Positions 16,155 through 25,541 of a stretch of DNA of 64,000 nucleotides are shown piece by piece; positions within the stretch are counted from its first letter, which is position 1; each line of letters starts with the position of its first letter. A program made the position numbers and the translations under genes. Origin of the DNA: Polyangiaceae bacterium. Its GTDB lineage: Bacteria; Myxococcota_A; Polyangia; Polyangiales; Polyangiaceae. The notes beneath the pieces were generated by a model. That model saw only the letters and a program-made list of their open reading frames with translations, was not told the origin of the DNA and did no database searches. Where the stretch lies: NCBI GenBank assembly GCA_013361525.1, contig JABFXY010000192.1, forward strand, positions 30,356 through 94,355, in the 5' to 3' direction.

Positions 16155-17387
16155 ATGAAGCCCACCGAAGCGACGACGCTGAACTTCTCACGTGCGGCAA
16201 AGCTGCTCGGCATATCGGATCGGCTGACAAAACGCCTCATCACGCCGAAGCGCGAAGTGAAGGTCGAATGCACGATCGCGATGGATGACGGCTCGCCCGG
16301 GACGTTCGTCGGGTACCGCGTGCAACACGACAACGCGCGCGGCCCGATGAAGGGCGGCATTCGCTTCCACCACGAGGTGGATCACGACGAGGTGAACGCG
16401 CTCGCTTCACTGATGACGTGGAAGACCGCCGTCGTGGACCTGCCGTACGGCGGCGCAAAAGGCGGCGTGACGTGCGACCCCGCGAGCATGAGCGACGCGG
16501 AGCTGCAGCGCCTCACGCGGGCCTTCACCGAAGGGATTCACGACATCGTCGGCCCCGACTCCGACATCCCCGCGCCCGACATGGGGACCAACGCGCGGAC
16601 GATGGCTTGGATCGCCGATGAATATGCGAAGTTTCATGGGTGGCAGCCCGGCGTCGTGACGGGCAAGCCGATCGAGCTCGGCGGCTCGTATGGGCGCGAG
16701 TCCGCGACGGGACGCGGGCTCCTCTACGCGCTCGAGGCGTACGTCGAAGACGTCGGCCAGCAGGTCGGTGACCTCACGTACGCGGTGCAAGGTTACGGCA
16801 ACGTCGGCTCGTGGGCCGCGCGCCTCATCGCGGAGCGCGGGGGCACGATCGTCGCGGTGAGCGACGTGAATGGCGCCGTGCGCAACCGCGCGGGTCTCCA
16901 TCTCGGCCTGCTCGACGAGCACCTGAAGGTGACGGGGACGGTCGCGGGTTTCGCGGGGGGAGAAGCGTTCGACAAAGAGACGATCCTCGCCGAATCATGC
17001 GACGTTCTCGTGCCGGCGGCGCTCGGCGGCGTGATCCACCGCGACAACGCGAGCGACGTGCGCGCGAAGGTCGTGCTCGAGGGCGCGAACCACCCGACGG
17101 AGCCGGAGGCCGACGCGATCTTCGAGGCGAAGGGGATCGTCGCGCTGCCCGACATCTTCGCGAACGCGGGCGGCGTGACGGTCTCGTACTTCGAATGGGT
17201 GCAAAACCGGCAGCATTTCCGCTGGGAAGAGGACCGCGTGAACACCGAGCTCCGCCGCGTGATGCGCAAAGCCTACGCCGACCTGCGTGCGGTCCAGCGC
17301 AAACATGCGTGCTCCTTCCGAACGGCTGCGTTCGTGCTCGCGATCGAGCGGGTGGCGCAGGCGACCGAGCTGCGCGGCGTCGGCTGA
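16155..17387 (+). CDS. Glu/Leu/Phe/Val dehydrogenase family protein (NAD(P)-glutamate dehydrogenase)
   Basis: 410 residues from ATG 16155, preceded by GGAGGGA 7 bases upstream. Substrate-domain motifs are NARGPMKGGIRFH (ammonium and glutamate contact lysines), PYGGAKGGV and DIPAPDMGTN; the Rossmann part has VQGYGNVGSWAAR. Length and motifs fit glutamate dehydrogenase, which interconverts glutamate with 2-oxoglutarate and ammonium. Specificity between Glu and branched-chain or aromatic substrates cannot be read with certainty. It lies about 1.8 kb from gltD, a second ammonium-assimilation route, with the pseudokinase between them. Confidence 0.9.
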   Translation: MKPTEATTLNFSRAAKLLGISDRLTKRLITPKREVKVECTIAMDDGSPGTFVGYRVQHDNARGPMKGGIRFHHEVDHDEVNALASLMTWKTAVVDLPYGGAKGGVTCDPASMSDAELQRLTRAFTEGIHDIVGPDSDIPAPDMGTNARTMAWIADEYAKFHGWQPGVVTGKPIELGGSYGRESATGRGLLYALEAYVEDVGQQVGDLTYAVQGYGNVGSWAARLIAERGGTIVAVSDVNGAVRNRAGLHLGLLDEHLKVTGTVAGFAGGEAFDKETILAESCDVLVPAALGGVIHRDNASDVRAKVVLEGANHPTEPEADAIFEAKGIVALPDIFANAGGVTVSYFEWVQNRQHFRWEEDRVNTELRRVMRKAYADLRAVQRKHACSFRTAAFVLAIERVAQATELRGVG

Positions 17388-17398
17388 AGGGGGCCGCT

Positions 17399-17426
17399 AC
17401 CCGCGCGATGCGCTATTCGCGCGGGT
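17399..17426 (+). terminator. Strong hairpin between convergent genes
   Basis: Perfect 10-base stem ACCCGCGCGA / TCGCGCGGGT with loop TGCGCTAT, between the stop of the dehydrogenase and the stop of the convergent pseudokinase gene. No T-run follows on either strand. Confidence 0.55.
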
Positions 17427-17446
17427 GGTCCATTCCCGCGGATGCT

Positions 17447-18979
17447 CTACTCACGTGGGTATTCGGGATCGGTGTCGTCGTGCTGCATCGCCGGAGGCGA
17501 CGAGCCGGGCACCGTTGCGCGCGCGAGGGCGGAGAGATCCATCTCGAGCGTGGGCTGCTGCTCGAGCGACGACGCAATCGCGAGCTCCAGCGTTCGGCGC
17601 TTGTGCTCGACGATGGTGACCTCGCCGTCGAACTCGGTGGCGGGCCAAGGCACGGCGGCGATCTCCGGACCGGTCTTCGAGCCGGGGCGACGCCGTGCGG
17701 CCTCGGTGCGCTCTTCGGTGTGAGGCTCCCGCTCCCACAACACCGAGCCGTGTGGTGTCGGCTCGATGTCGAAATCGCGTTCGAACGCAGGCACGAGCTC
17801 GGGCAGCACCGTCACGCGCCCGGCTGCCGCGCCGGCGAGCAGCACCTCGGCCGCGTCGATGCCGCCGGCCGCGCCGCGCGCGATGACGATCTTGCTCGTC
17901 GGCAACGCACTCTGCAGCAGCAGCGCGGCGCGCGCGGTGCGGATGAGACCATCGCCGCTCTTCGTTGCGTCGATCTCGATGAGGAGCGTGCCGCTGTGGA
18001 GTCGATCGAGGCGTCCGCCGAGGACATCGAGCTGCCGCTCCACGCGCTCGAGCTCTCCTTCGCGGGCGAGCGATGCATGGCCGCGCTCGAGCTCTTCGCA
18101 CAACACGATGCCGACGCGGCGGGACGCCGGCACGAGCGTCGACGGCTCCGACTCGATCCCGACCGTCTCGGGATGTTCGAGCGCCGCGAGCGCGTCCGCC
18201 GCCGTCGGTCGCGCGGCAGGGTCCTTCGCGAGCATGCGCATCGCGAGCGTGGAGAGCACCCACGGCTCGCGCCGTCCGGTCGTTCGGGGCAGGGCAGGCT
18301 CGTCGTACAACACGCGCAAAAACGTTCCCACGACGCCGCCCTGCGACGCGAACGGCAGCTGTCCCGTGACCGAGCGGTATAAAACGCACCCGAGCGCAAA
18401 CATGTCGGCATCGGTGGTCGGTCGCCCCGGTGTGCGGACGAGCTCCGGCGCGAGGTGGCTGGCGGTCTCGACCTGCACGCTCGGCATCGAGTCTTCCACG
18501 GCGATGAGGGCGCTCGGCACGAGCGCGAGGCCGGTGAGCGTCGCAAGGGATGCGTCCCCTTGTGGCAAGACGATCGCGCGCGCCGTGATGTCACCGTGCG
18601 CGACGCGGAGCGCGTGAAGATGGCGGAGGGCACCGAGCGCGCGCTTCGTCACGATCATCGCATCGGAGCCCGAGACCCCATGCTCCATCGCCTCGGCGAG
18701 CGTCGGCCCCGCGGGCGGGGCGACCGCTGCGTACACCGCCGACTCCGAGAACGATCCCCACGCAACGAGCCGCTCGATGGCCGGGTGAGGATGTTCGGCG
18801 AGCAGGGTGCACGTCCGTGAGAAGTGCTCGAGCCCCGTCGACGAGAGGGCGACGTACACGCGCACGAGCACAAGCGAAGAGTCTCGAACGTCGACCGCGC
18901 GATACACGTCGATTGCGGCGCTTCGGTGGAGGCACCGATCTATCCAGAAGCAGCCGTCGATGAGCTCCCCACGCTCCAT
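17447..18979 (-). CDS. Ser/Thr pseudokinase with degenerate cyclase-like C-terminal domain
   Basis: 510 residues from ATG 18979 (ATG 18991 possible). The kinase fold is recognisable from HLHALRVAHGD, the LAPEL motif (176-180) and DADMFALGCVLY, but key catalytic parts are lost. The glycine loop is HRSAAI, the ATP lysine position has Arg40 (VLVRVY), the catalytic Asp motif is HGDITARA without the metal-binding Asn, and DFG is TGL (149-151). Residues about 300-400 resemble the nucleotide-cyclase-homology segment found in myxobacterial kinase-ATPase proteins, without clear metal residues. A scaffold or regulatory role is inferred. The gene follows gltD, with a terminator-like hairpin between. Confidence 0.75.
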   Translation of the reverse strand: MERGELIDGCFWIDRCLHRSAAIDVYRAVDVRDSSLVLVRVYVALSSTGLEHFSRTCTLLAEHPHPAIERLVAWGSFSESAVYAAVAPPAGPTLAEAMEHGVSGSDAMIVTKRALGALRHLHALRVAHGDITARAIVLPQGDASLATLTGLALVPSALIAVEDSMPSVQVETASHLAPELVRTPGRPTTDADMFALGCVLYRSVTGQLPFASQGGVVGTFLRVLYDEPALPRTTGRREPWVLSTLAMRMLAKDPAARPTAADALAALEHPETVGIESEPSTLVPASRRVGIVLCEELERGHASLAREGELERVERQLDVLGGRLDRLHSGTLLIEIDATKSGDGLIRTARAALLLQSALPTSKIVIARGAAGGIDAAEVLLAGAAAGRVTVLPELVPAFERDFDIEPTPHGSVLWEREPHTEERTEAARRRPGSKTGPEIAAVPWPATEFDGEVTIVEHKRRTLELAIASSLEQQPTLEMDLSALARATVPGSSPPAMQHDDTDPEYPRE

Positions 18980-19031
18980 GCGTCCAGCCATGGTGCAGGA
19001 GCGACCCGGCGCGGACAACCACCACCGGCAC

Positions 19032-19050
19032 CGTTCGAGAAACTCGAACG
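19032..19050 (-). promoter_or_regulatory. Perfect palindrome in the pseudokinase leader
   Basis: CGTTCGAG-AAA-CTCGAACG on the plus strand: 8-base perfect arms with a 3-base loop, lying 53 bases upstream of the pseudokinase ATG at 18979. It can act as a regulator site in DNA or a small hairpin in the mRNA leader. Confidence 0.4.
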
Positions 19051-19080
19051 ATGGATTTTCCGGCTCGGAATTGGACTAAA

Positions 19081-19101
19081 GACCCAGCGTCCAGCTGGGT
19101 C
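19081..19101 (-). terminator. Terminator-like hairpin downstream of gltD
   Basis: 8-base perfect arms GACCCAGC / GCTGGGTC around a 5-base loop. In the minus direction it is followed by a short T-rich stretch (TTTAG). It lies 114 bases beyond the gltD stop and before the pseudokinase leader, so it probably ends the gltBD transcript. Confidence 0.55.
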
Positions 19102-19214
19102 GACCAGAACCAAAGAACCCCAGAGCTCACACGCGTCGCGAACGACGAGCAACCGGCCCGCTCCGCCCGTTAGGGTGGGCCGCGTTGCGAGCCCACACAG
19201 GGGGAGCTCCGGGC

Positions 19215-20648
19215 CTATCCAGCGGCGAGGGCGAGGGTGCGCTTGCCTGCGAGGTAGAGCGAGATGCTGCGCGCAGTGTGGCGACCCTCCGCGATCGCCC
19301 ACACCACGAGCGACGCACCGCGCCTCGCATCGCCGCACGCAAACACGTGCGGCTGCTTCGTCCGGCCTCGCTCGTCGGCCAGGATGCGTCCGCTCGGGTC
19401 CACGTCGAGCCTGAGCTCGCGGACGAGCGCCGAAGGCTCGGGCCCCGTGAAGCCGGCCGCGATCAGGACGAGCTCCGCGGGCAGGACCATGTCGGTCCCC
19501 GCCAGCGGCACGAAGCGCCCGCCTTCCAGTGTCGCCTTGGAAGCGACGAGGCGTTCGACCCGCCCCGCCGACCCCTGGAGCCGCGTCGTCATGACCCCGA
19601 AGGCGCGATCCCCTCCCTCTTCGTGTGCGGGCGAGACGCGGAAGATGAGCGGCCAGAGCGGCCAAGGGTTGTCGTCTCGACGGCTCTCGGGCGGTCGCTC
19701 CGCGATCTCGAGCTGCGTCACCGAGCGCGCGCCCTGACGGTGCGCGGTCCCGAGGCAATCGGCGCCCGTGTCACCGCCACCCAGAATGATGACGTGTTTG
19801 CCCTCCGCGCTGATGCGATCGGAAGGCGCAACGGCATGACCCGCGACGAGGCGGTTCTGCTGCGTCAGGTACTCCATCGCGAAGTGTACACCGGCGAGGT
19901 CCTCACCCGGGACGCCGAGCTTGCGCGGGTTCTCGGCGCCGAGCGCGAGCGCGATCGCGTCGAACGAAGACTCGAGCTCGAGCGCGCTGAGATCGTGGCC
20001 CACCGAGACGTTGCACTCGAAGCGAACACCTTCGGCGCGCATTTGATCGATGCGTCGCTCGAGGAGTGCCTTGTCCATTTTGAAGTCGGGGATGCCGTAC
20101 CGAAGCAAACCGCCCGGTGCGTCCGCCTTCTCGAACACGACGACGTCGTGGCCTTCGCGCGCGAGCTCTTGCGCGCACGCGAGGCCTGCCGGGCCGGAGC
20201 CGATCACCGCGACGCGCCGGCCGGTGCGCCGCGCCGCGTGCTGGTGCGGCGGCGGGCCGTGTTCAGCGATCTGGTCGGCGATCGCGGCCTCGACCGCTTT
20301 GATCGTCACCGGCTCGTCGTGAATCGCGAGCACGCAGGCCGCCTCGCATGGGGCAGGGCAGAGCCGTCCGGTGAACTCCGGGAAGTTGTTGGTCCCGTGC
20401 AGCCGATCGAGCGCCTCTTCGACGCGTCCGCGGTAGACGAGATCGTTCCACTCGGGGATGAGATTTCCGAGGGGGCACCCCGAATGGCAAAACGGGATGC
20501 CGCAATCCATACAGCGCGAGGCCTGCTCGACGAGCTTGTCGCCCTCGAGGACGGGCTCACACTCTCGGTAGTCCTGCACACGCTCGGTCACCGGCCGCTT
20601 CTTCGGCGTACGGCGCTGGAGCTCGATGAATCCGCGCGGGTTACCCAT
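19215..20648 (-). CDS. gltD: Glutamate synthase small subunit
   Basis: 477 residues from ATG 20648. The N-terminus carries the cysteines of the iron-sulfur clusters: C46/C49/C54/C58 in SRCMDCGIPFCHSGCP, then LCPAPCEAAC around residues 97-105. A GSGPAGLACA FAD motif (149-158) and a second GGGDTGADC dinucleotide motif for NADPH follow. It oxidises NADPH and passes electrons through FAD and the clusters to GltB. It lies 5 bases downstream of gltB, the usual operon order. The C-terminal portion RGASLVVWAIAEGRHTAR is intact. Confidence 0.95.
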   Translation of the reverse strand: MGNPRGFIELQRRTPKKRPVTERVQDYRECEPVLEGDKLVEQASRCMDCGIPFCHSGCPLGNLIPEWNDLVYRGRVEEALDRLHGTNNFPEFTGRLCPAPCEAACVLAIHDEPVTIKAVEAAIADQIAEHGPPPHQHAARRTGRRVAVIGSGPAGLACAQELAREGHDVVVFEKADAPGGLLRYGIPDFKMDKALLERRIDQMRAEGVRFECNVSVGHDLSALELESSFDAIALALGAENPRKLGVPGEDLAGVHFAMEYLTQQNRLVAGHAVAPSDRISAEGKHVIILGGGDTGADCLGTAHRQGARSVTQLEIAERPPESRRDDNPWPLWPLIFRVSPAHEEGGDRAFGVMTTRLQGSAGRVERLVASKATLEGGRFVPLAGTDMVLPAELVLIAAGFTGPEPSALVRELRLDVDPSGRILADERGRTKQPHVFACGDARRGASLVVWAIAEGRHTARSISLYLAGKRTLALAAG

Positions 20649-20653
20649 CTCGT

Positions 20654-23600
20654 CTACTCCGCGGCGACGAGGCCGCTCGCTGCTTTGCGCTCCGCCTCGG
20701 CGCGCTGCCGCTGCGCTCGCTCGTATTCGTAGGGGACCACCTTCACGAACCGCTCGATGCTCGACGTGAAGTCTTGCAGGAGGGCTCGGGCGACCTCGCT
20801 GTCCGTGAGCGCGAGGTGCTCTCGGAGCGTCTTTTCGAGCCACGTCGCGTCGTCTTCGTCGACCGCGCGCAGCGCCACCATCTCCGGGTTGTGGCGCGAT
20901 CGGAAACGCCCGTCGACGTCGAGGACGAAGGCGATGCCGCCGCTCATTCCGGCTGCGAAGTTGCGGCCTGTCGTCCCGAGGACCACGACGCGGCCGCCGG
21001 TCATGTATTCGCAGCCGTGATCACCGCACCCTTCGGTGACCGCGATCGCGCCGCTGTTGCGTACGGCGAACCGCTCGCCGACGCGCCCGCGGAAGTAGGC
21101 CTGACCGCTGGTTGCGCCGTAGAGGACGACGTTGCCGGCGATGACGTTTCGCTCGGCGACGAAGCGCGCTGCGCGCGGCGGACGGACCGCGATGCGCCCA
21201 CCCGACAGCCCCTTGCCGACGTAATCGTTGGCGTCGCCTTCACAGACGAGCGTGATCCCGCGCGGAAGGAACGCGCCGAGGCTCTGTCCGGCGGACCCTT
21301 CGAGCTCGAAGAAGATCGTGTCCTCCGGCAGGCCCTCGGCGCCGTACTTCCGCGTGACCTCGGAGCCTAGCCGGGTGCCGACGGCGCGGTCGCGGTTCGT
21401 GACGCGAAGACGCTCGCGCACCGGCGTCCGGCCGGTGACGGCGGGGTAGGCGAGCGCAGCCATGCGCTCGACGAGCGGCACGCTCCGCGAGCTCGGCGGA
21501 CAGCTCTGCGTTCCAGCTCCGGTGCGGCGCTTGCCGGCGGCGCTCGAGATCGGCTCGCCGATCTCGAGGTGGCCCGCATCGACGATCGCCGACAGATCGA
21601 GCTTCGCCGCGTTGCCGCTCGACGGAGCGACCTCGAGCAGATCGACCCGCCCGATCATCTCGTCCATCGTGCGGAACCCGAGCTCGGCCATCAGCTCGCG
21701 AACCTCTTCCGCGATGAATTGGAAGAAGCTCACCACGTGGTCGGCCTGCCCGGTGAAGCGCTCGCGCAACTCCGGGTTTTGGGTCGCGATCCCGACGGGG
21801 CAGGTGTCGAGGTGGCAAACGCGCATCATCACGCAGCCCATGACGACCAGCGGCGCGGTGGAGAAGCCGTACTCTTCGGCGCCGAGCAGCGCTGCGACGA
21901 CGACGTCGCGGCCAGTCTTCATCTGCCCGTCGACCTGCAGCACGACGCGATCGCGCAGGCGGTTCTTCACCAGGACCTGCTGGGCCTCGGCGAGCCCGAG
22001 CTCCCAGGGCGCGCCGGCGTGTTTGATCGACGTGAGCGGGCTCGCGCCGGTGCCGCCGTCGTGACCGGAGACGAGCACGACGTCGCTCTTCGCCTTCACG
22101 ACGCCGGCGGCCACCGTCCCGACGCCGACCTCGGCGACCAGCTTGACCGAGATGCGCGCGCGGGGGTTCGCAGCGCGCAGATCGAAGATGAGCTCCGCGA
22201 GGTCTTCGATCGAATAGATGTCGTGATGCGGCGGCGGGCTGATCAGGCCGACTCCCGGTGTCGCGTGCCGGACCTCGGCGATCCACGGGTAGACCTTCGA
22301 GCCGGGGAGCTGCCCGCCTTCACCGGGCTTCGCACCCTGGGCCATCTTGATTTGGAGCTCGTCCGCGTCGACGAGGTATTCGCTCGTGACGCCGAAGCGC
22401 GCGCTCGCAACCTGTTTGATCGCGCTTCGCCGGCGATCGCCGTTCGCATCCGGGACGAAGCGGCGGCGGTCCTCTCCACCTTCTCCGCTGTTCGAGCGGC
22501 CGCCGATGCGGTTCATCGCGATCGCGAGCGTCTCGTGGGCCTCGGCGCTGATCGATCCGAAGCTCATCGCGCCGGTCGCGAACCTCGGAAGGATCGCTTC
22601 GATCGCCTCGACCTCTTCGAGCGGGATCGGCTCGCGCCCTGCGGTCTTGAAGGCGAACAGGCTGCGAAGCGTGCCGCGCCGCTCGTTCTGCTCGTTCACG
22701 TTGCGCGCGTACGACGCAAAGATCTCCCGGCGCTTCGACTTCGTCGCGTGCTGAAGCAGGTACACCGTGTCGGGGTTGAACAGGTGCAGCTCGCCGTCTC
22801 TGCGCCATTGGTATTCGCCGGCGATCGGCAGTCGGACGGCGGGGCGAGCAAAAGCCTCGGCGTGGTGGCGAAGCGCCGCCTGCGCGACGTCGCGCACGCC
22901 GATGCCTCCGATGCGCGACGGCGTGTGCGTGAAGTACCTGTCGACGAGCTCTTTTGCGAGGCCGATCGCCTCGAAGATCTGCGCGCCGCGGTAGCTCGCG
23001 ATCGTGCTGATCCCCATCTTGCTCATCACCTTCACGACGCCCTTTTCGATCGCCGTGAGGTAGCGCTTGCCGAGCTCCGCGTCGGTCGGTGAGGGGGCGC
23101 CGCCCTCGCGCTTCACAAGGCCGCGGCGCTCGAGCGTCGGGAGCGTGTCGAGGATGAGGTACGGGTTGATCGCGCTCGCGCCGAACCCGACGAGCAGCGC
23201 CGCTTGGTGGATTTCGCGAACCCATCCGGTCTCGACGACCATCGTCACGCGGGTGCGCTTTCGCTCGCGGACGAGGTGGTTGTGCAACCCCGCGACAGCG
23301 AGGAGCGCGGGGATCGGCGCACGTGAAGCGGTGACCCCACGATCCGAGAGGACGAGCACCTTCGAGCCGTTCGCGATCGCGTTGTCGGCCTTCGCGAAGA
23401 GGGCGACCAGCGCGGGCTCGAGCCCCTCGTCGCCGTCCGCGACGGGGAAGGTCATGTCGAGCACCGTCACGCCGAACTGCGAAAGCGACGGCGGTTGATC
23501 GGCCGGCGCGCTAGGCGGCGCGGCCGCGTCCGTCGAGAACATCGCCGCGATGCGCTTGAAGCGGCTCATCTCGTCGTTGTCGAGGAACGGCGTTTGGCAG

Positions 23601-25312
23601 AGGACGAGCCGCGCGCTCTCCGGGCGGGGATCGAGCAGGTTTCCTTCCGGGCCGATCGCCGTCGCGAGGCTCGTGACGAGCTTCTCCCGAATGGCGTCGA
23701 GCGGCGGGTTCGTCACCTGCGCGAACAGCTGCTTGAAATAGTCCGACAGCGGCCGCGGTCGATTCGACAACACGGCGAGCGCCGCGTCGTTGCCCATCGA
23801 GCCCATCGCCTCTTCACCGCGCGTCGCCATCGGCGCGACGAGGACGCGGAGCTCTTCCTCCGAGACGCCGAATGCCGCGAGGGAACGCTCGAGATCGTCG
23901 CCTGCGAGCTTCGGCACCTCGGCCCCGCGAGGGAGTGTGTCCAGCGGCACGAGGTTGTCGGTCAGCCACTGTCCGTACGGCTTTTCGGTGGCGATCTGCC
24001 TCTTTATCTCGGCATCCGGCACGATGCGGCCTTGCTCGAGATCGACGAGGAACATGTGGCCCGGCATCAACCGGCCTTTTTCGACGATGTCCTCGGGACG
24101 TACATCGGCGACGCCGCTCTCGCTCGCGAGGATGACGAGGTCGTCGGACGTGACCCAATACCGACCAGGTCGCAGGCCGTTTCGATCGAGGACGGCGCCG
24201 ACGCTTCGTCCGTCGGTGAAGCAGACGCAGGCGGGGCCGTCCCACGGCTCCATCAAACACGCGTGGTACTGGTAGAACGCGCGTAGCTCGGGGCTGATCG
24301 CGTCGTTGTGCTCCCACGCTTCGGGCAAGAGCATCATGACGGCGTGCGGCAGGCTCCGCCCCGCGCGAACCAGAAGCTCGAGCACGCTGTCCAGACAGGC
24401 CGAGTCGGACAGGCCCTCGTGCACGATCGGCAGGATCTTCTCGATGTCCGCGCCCAGCTCCGGGCTCGCGAGCAGCGCCTCGCGGGCGCGCATCCAGTTC
24501 ACGTTGCCGCGCAGCGTGTTGATCTCTCCGTTGTGCGCGATGAGGTGATACGGGTGCGCGAGCTCCCAGCTGGGGAACGTGTTCGTCGAGAACCGCGAGT
24601 GGAACATCGCGAGCGCGCTCTCGGTCCGCGGATCCTCCAAATCGGAGAAGTAGTCGCGCACCTGGGCGGGCGTGAGCATGCCCTTGTACGCGAGCGTCCT
24701 CGAGGAGAGGCTCGGCACGTGGAAGTAGCGGCGATCGTCGATGCCCGTGGACTTGATCGTCGCTTGGAAGCGCTTGCGCGCGACGTAGAGCTTCCGCTCG
24801 AACGTCGCTTCATCCATCGTGTCGGTCGCAGGCGCGACGAAGACGTGATCCATCGTCGGCTCGACGCTGCGCGCGGTGGCGCCGATGGTTCGGTTGTCCG
24901 TCGGCACGCGGCGCCAGCCGAGGAGCTTCATCCCCTCTTGGCGAAGGACCATCGCGAAGATGAGCCGCGCCAGCGCCGTCGCTTCCGATTGCTGCGACCC
25001 GAGGAACAGGCCGACTGCGTATTTGCCGGCCGCCGGCAATTGCTGCAGCGGGCGCTTCGTCTCCGGATCTTCGATGCGACCCAGCGCACACTCGCGTTGG
25101 AACAGGCGATCGGGCAGCTGAATCAGAATGCCCGCACCGTCCCCCGTGTTCTCCTCTGCGCCTGTCGCCGCGCGATGCTCGAGACGATCGAGCGCTGTCA
25201 GCCCGGCCTCGACGATCGAATGAGAGGCCTCGCCTCGGACGTGGGCAATGAAGCCGACACCACAAGCGTCTCGCTCGAAGCGCGGGTCGTGGAGGGGAGC
25301 GCAAACGTTCAT
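20654..25312 (-). CDS. gltB: Glutamate synthase large subunit
   Basis: 1552 residues from ATG 25312, close to the usual 1500-1550. The order of domains is an N-terminal class II glutaminase whose nucleophile is the Cys of DACGVGFIAH (near residue 17, presumably exposed after cleavage), a central domain, then an FMN and [3Fe-4S] synthase domain. The last holds CHLDTCPVGIATQNPELRER at about residue 1160. C-terminal GXGXG beta-helix repeats (GLSGGRIAV, GATSGQAYFRG) follow. It transfers the amide of glutamine to 2-oxoglutarate to give two glutamates. The leader holds palindromes at 25331-25347 and 25472-25541. Confidence 0.95.
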   Translation of the reverse strand: MNVCAPLHDPRFERDACGVGFIAHVRGEASHSIVEAGLTALDRLEHRAATGAEENTGDGAGILIQLPDRLFQRECALGRIEDPETKRPLQQLPAAGKYAVGLFLGSQQSEATALARLIFAMVLRQEGMKLLGWRRVPTDNRTIGATARSVEPTMDHVFVAPATDTMDEATFERKLYVARKRFQATIKSTGIDDRRYFHVPSLSSRTLAYKGMLTPAQVRDYFSDLEDPRTESALAMFHSRFSTNTFPSWELAHPYHLIAHNGEINTLRGNVNWMRAREALLASPELGADIEKILPIVHEGLSDSACLDSVLELLVRAGRSLPHAVMMLLPEAWEHNDAISPELRAFYQYHACLMEPWDGPACVCFTDGRSVGAVLDRNGLRPGRYWVTSDDLVILASESGVADVRPEDIVEKGRLMPGHMFLVDLEQGRIVPDAEIKRQIATEKPYGQWLTDNLVPLDTLPRGAEVPKLAGDDLERSLAAFGVSEEELRVLVAPMATRGEEAMGSMGNDAALAVLSNRPRPLSDYFKQLFAQVTNPPLDAIREKLVTSLATAIGPEGNLLDPRPESARLVLCQTPFLDNDEMSRFKRIAAMFSTDAAAPPSAPADQPPSLSQFGVTVLDMTFPVADGDEGLEPALVALFAKADNAIANGSKVLVLSDRGVTASRAPIPALLAVAGLHNHLVRERKRTRVTMVVETGWVREIHQAALLVGFGASAINPYLILDTLPTLERRGLVKREGGAPSPTDAELGKRYLTAIEKGVVKVMSKMGISTIASYRGAQIFEAIGLAKELVDRYFTHTPSRIGGIGVRDVAQAALRHHAEAFARPAVRLPIAGEYQWRRDGELHLFNPDTVYLLQHATKSKRREIFASYARNVNEQNERRGTLRSLFAFKTAGREPIPLEEVEAIEAILPRFATGAMSFGSISAEAHETLAIAMNRIGGRSNSGEGGEDRRRFVPDANGDRRRSAIKQVASARFGVTSEYLVDADELQIKMAQGAKPGEGGQLPGSKVYPWIAEVRHATPGVGLISPPPHHDIYSIEDLAELIFDLRAANPRARISVKLVAEVGVGTVAAGVVKAKSDVVLVSGHDGGTGASPLTSIKHAGAPWELGLAEAQQVLVKNRLRDRVVLQVDGQMKTGRDVVVAALLGAEEYGFSTAPLVVMGCVMMRVCHLDTCPVGIATQNPELRERFTGQADHVVSFFQFIAEEVRELMAELGFRTMDEMIGRVDLLEVAPSSGNAAKLDLSAIVDAGHLEIGEPISSAAGKRRTGAGTQSCPPSSRSVPLVERMAALAYPAVTGRTPVRERLRVTNRDRAVGTRLGSEVTRKYGAEGLPEDTIFFELEGSAGQSLGAFLPRGITLVCEGDANDYVGKGLSGGRIAVRPPRAARFVAERNVIAGNVVLYGATSGQAYFRGRVGERFAVRNSGAIAVTEGCGDHGCEYMTGGRVVVLGTTGRNFAAGMSGGIAFVLDVDGRFRSRHNPEMVALRAVDEDDATWLEKTLREHLALTDSEVARALLQDFTSSIERFVKVVPYEYERAQRQRAEAERKAASGLVAAE

Positions 25313-25330
25313 CGATAGAGCCTCGGAAGC

Positions 25331-25347
25331 GTGACGCAGTATGTCAC
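25331..25347 (-). promoter_or_regulatory. Inverted repeat GTGAC-N7-GTCAC near the gltB start
   Basis: GTGACGCAGTATGTCAC, with 5-base arms equal to those of the TetR operators at 11126 and 11183 but a 7-base spacer. It ends 18 bases before the gltB ATG, so a bound protein or a leader hairpin could limit expression. Confidence 0.4.
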
Positions 25348-25471
25348 CCAACGCGCCGCGTCGGTCGAAATCTTTGGCCGAACCTCACAAACGCCCGCAT
25401 CGAGCGCAACTGTAATGACGCGCCGTCCCCAATGTGAGGGCATGTGTGGCGCTCCTGCACCGGACTTTCGG

Positions 25472-25541
25472 CCTGTGTCCGCACAGGCGTGGGTGCCCGT
25501 GCGAGCGCAGCGAAGCACCCCCATTGGGCGGGACCCACGCC
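25472..25541 (+). promoter_or_regulatory. Structured leader with mutually exclusive stems
   Basis: CCTGTG-TCCG-CACAGG forms a hairpin at 25472-25487. GGCGTGGGT (25486-25494) pairs perfectly with ACCCACGCC (25533-25541), while the overlapping GGGTGC (25491-25496) pairs with GCACCC (25515-25520). The last two stems share bases and cannot form together, as in attenuator-type leaders. It precedes the peroxidase gene on the plus strand and the gltB gene on the minus strand. Confidence 0.35.

Noticed and set aside
25428..25437. CCCCAATGTG occurring here and in the other long intergenic region at 49544-49553
   Set aside because: Only ten bases with no shared flanking sequence; may be chance, so not reported as a repeat.
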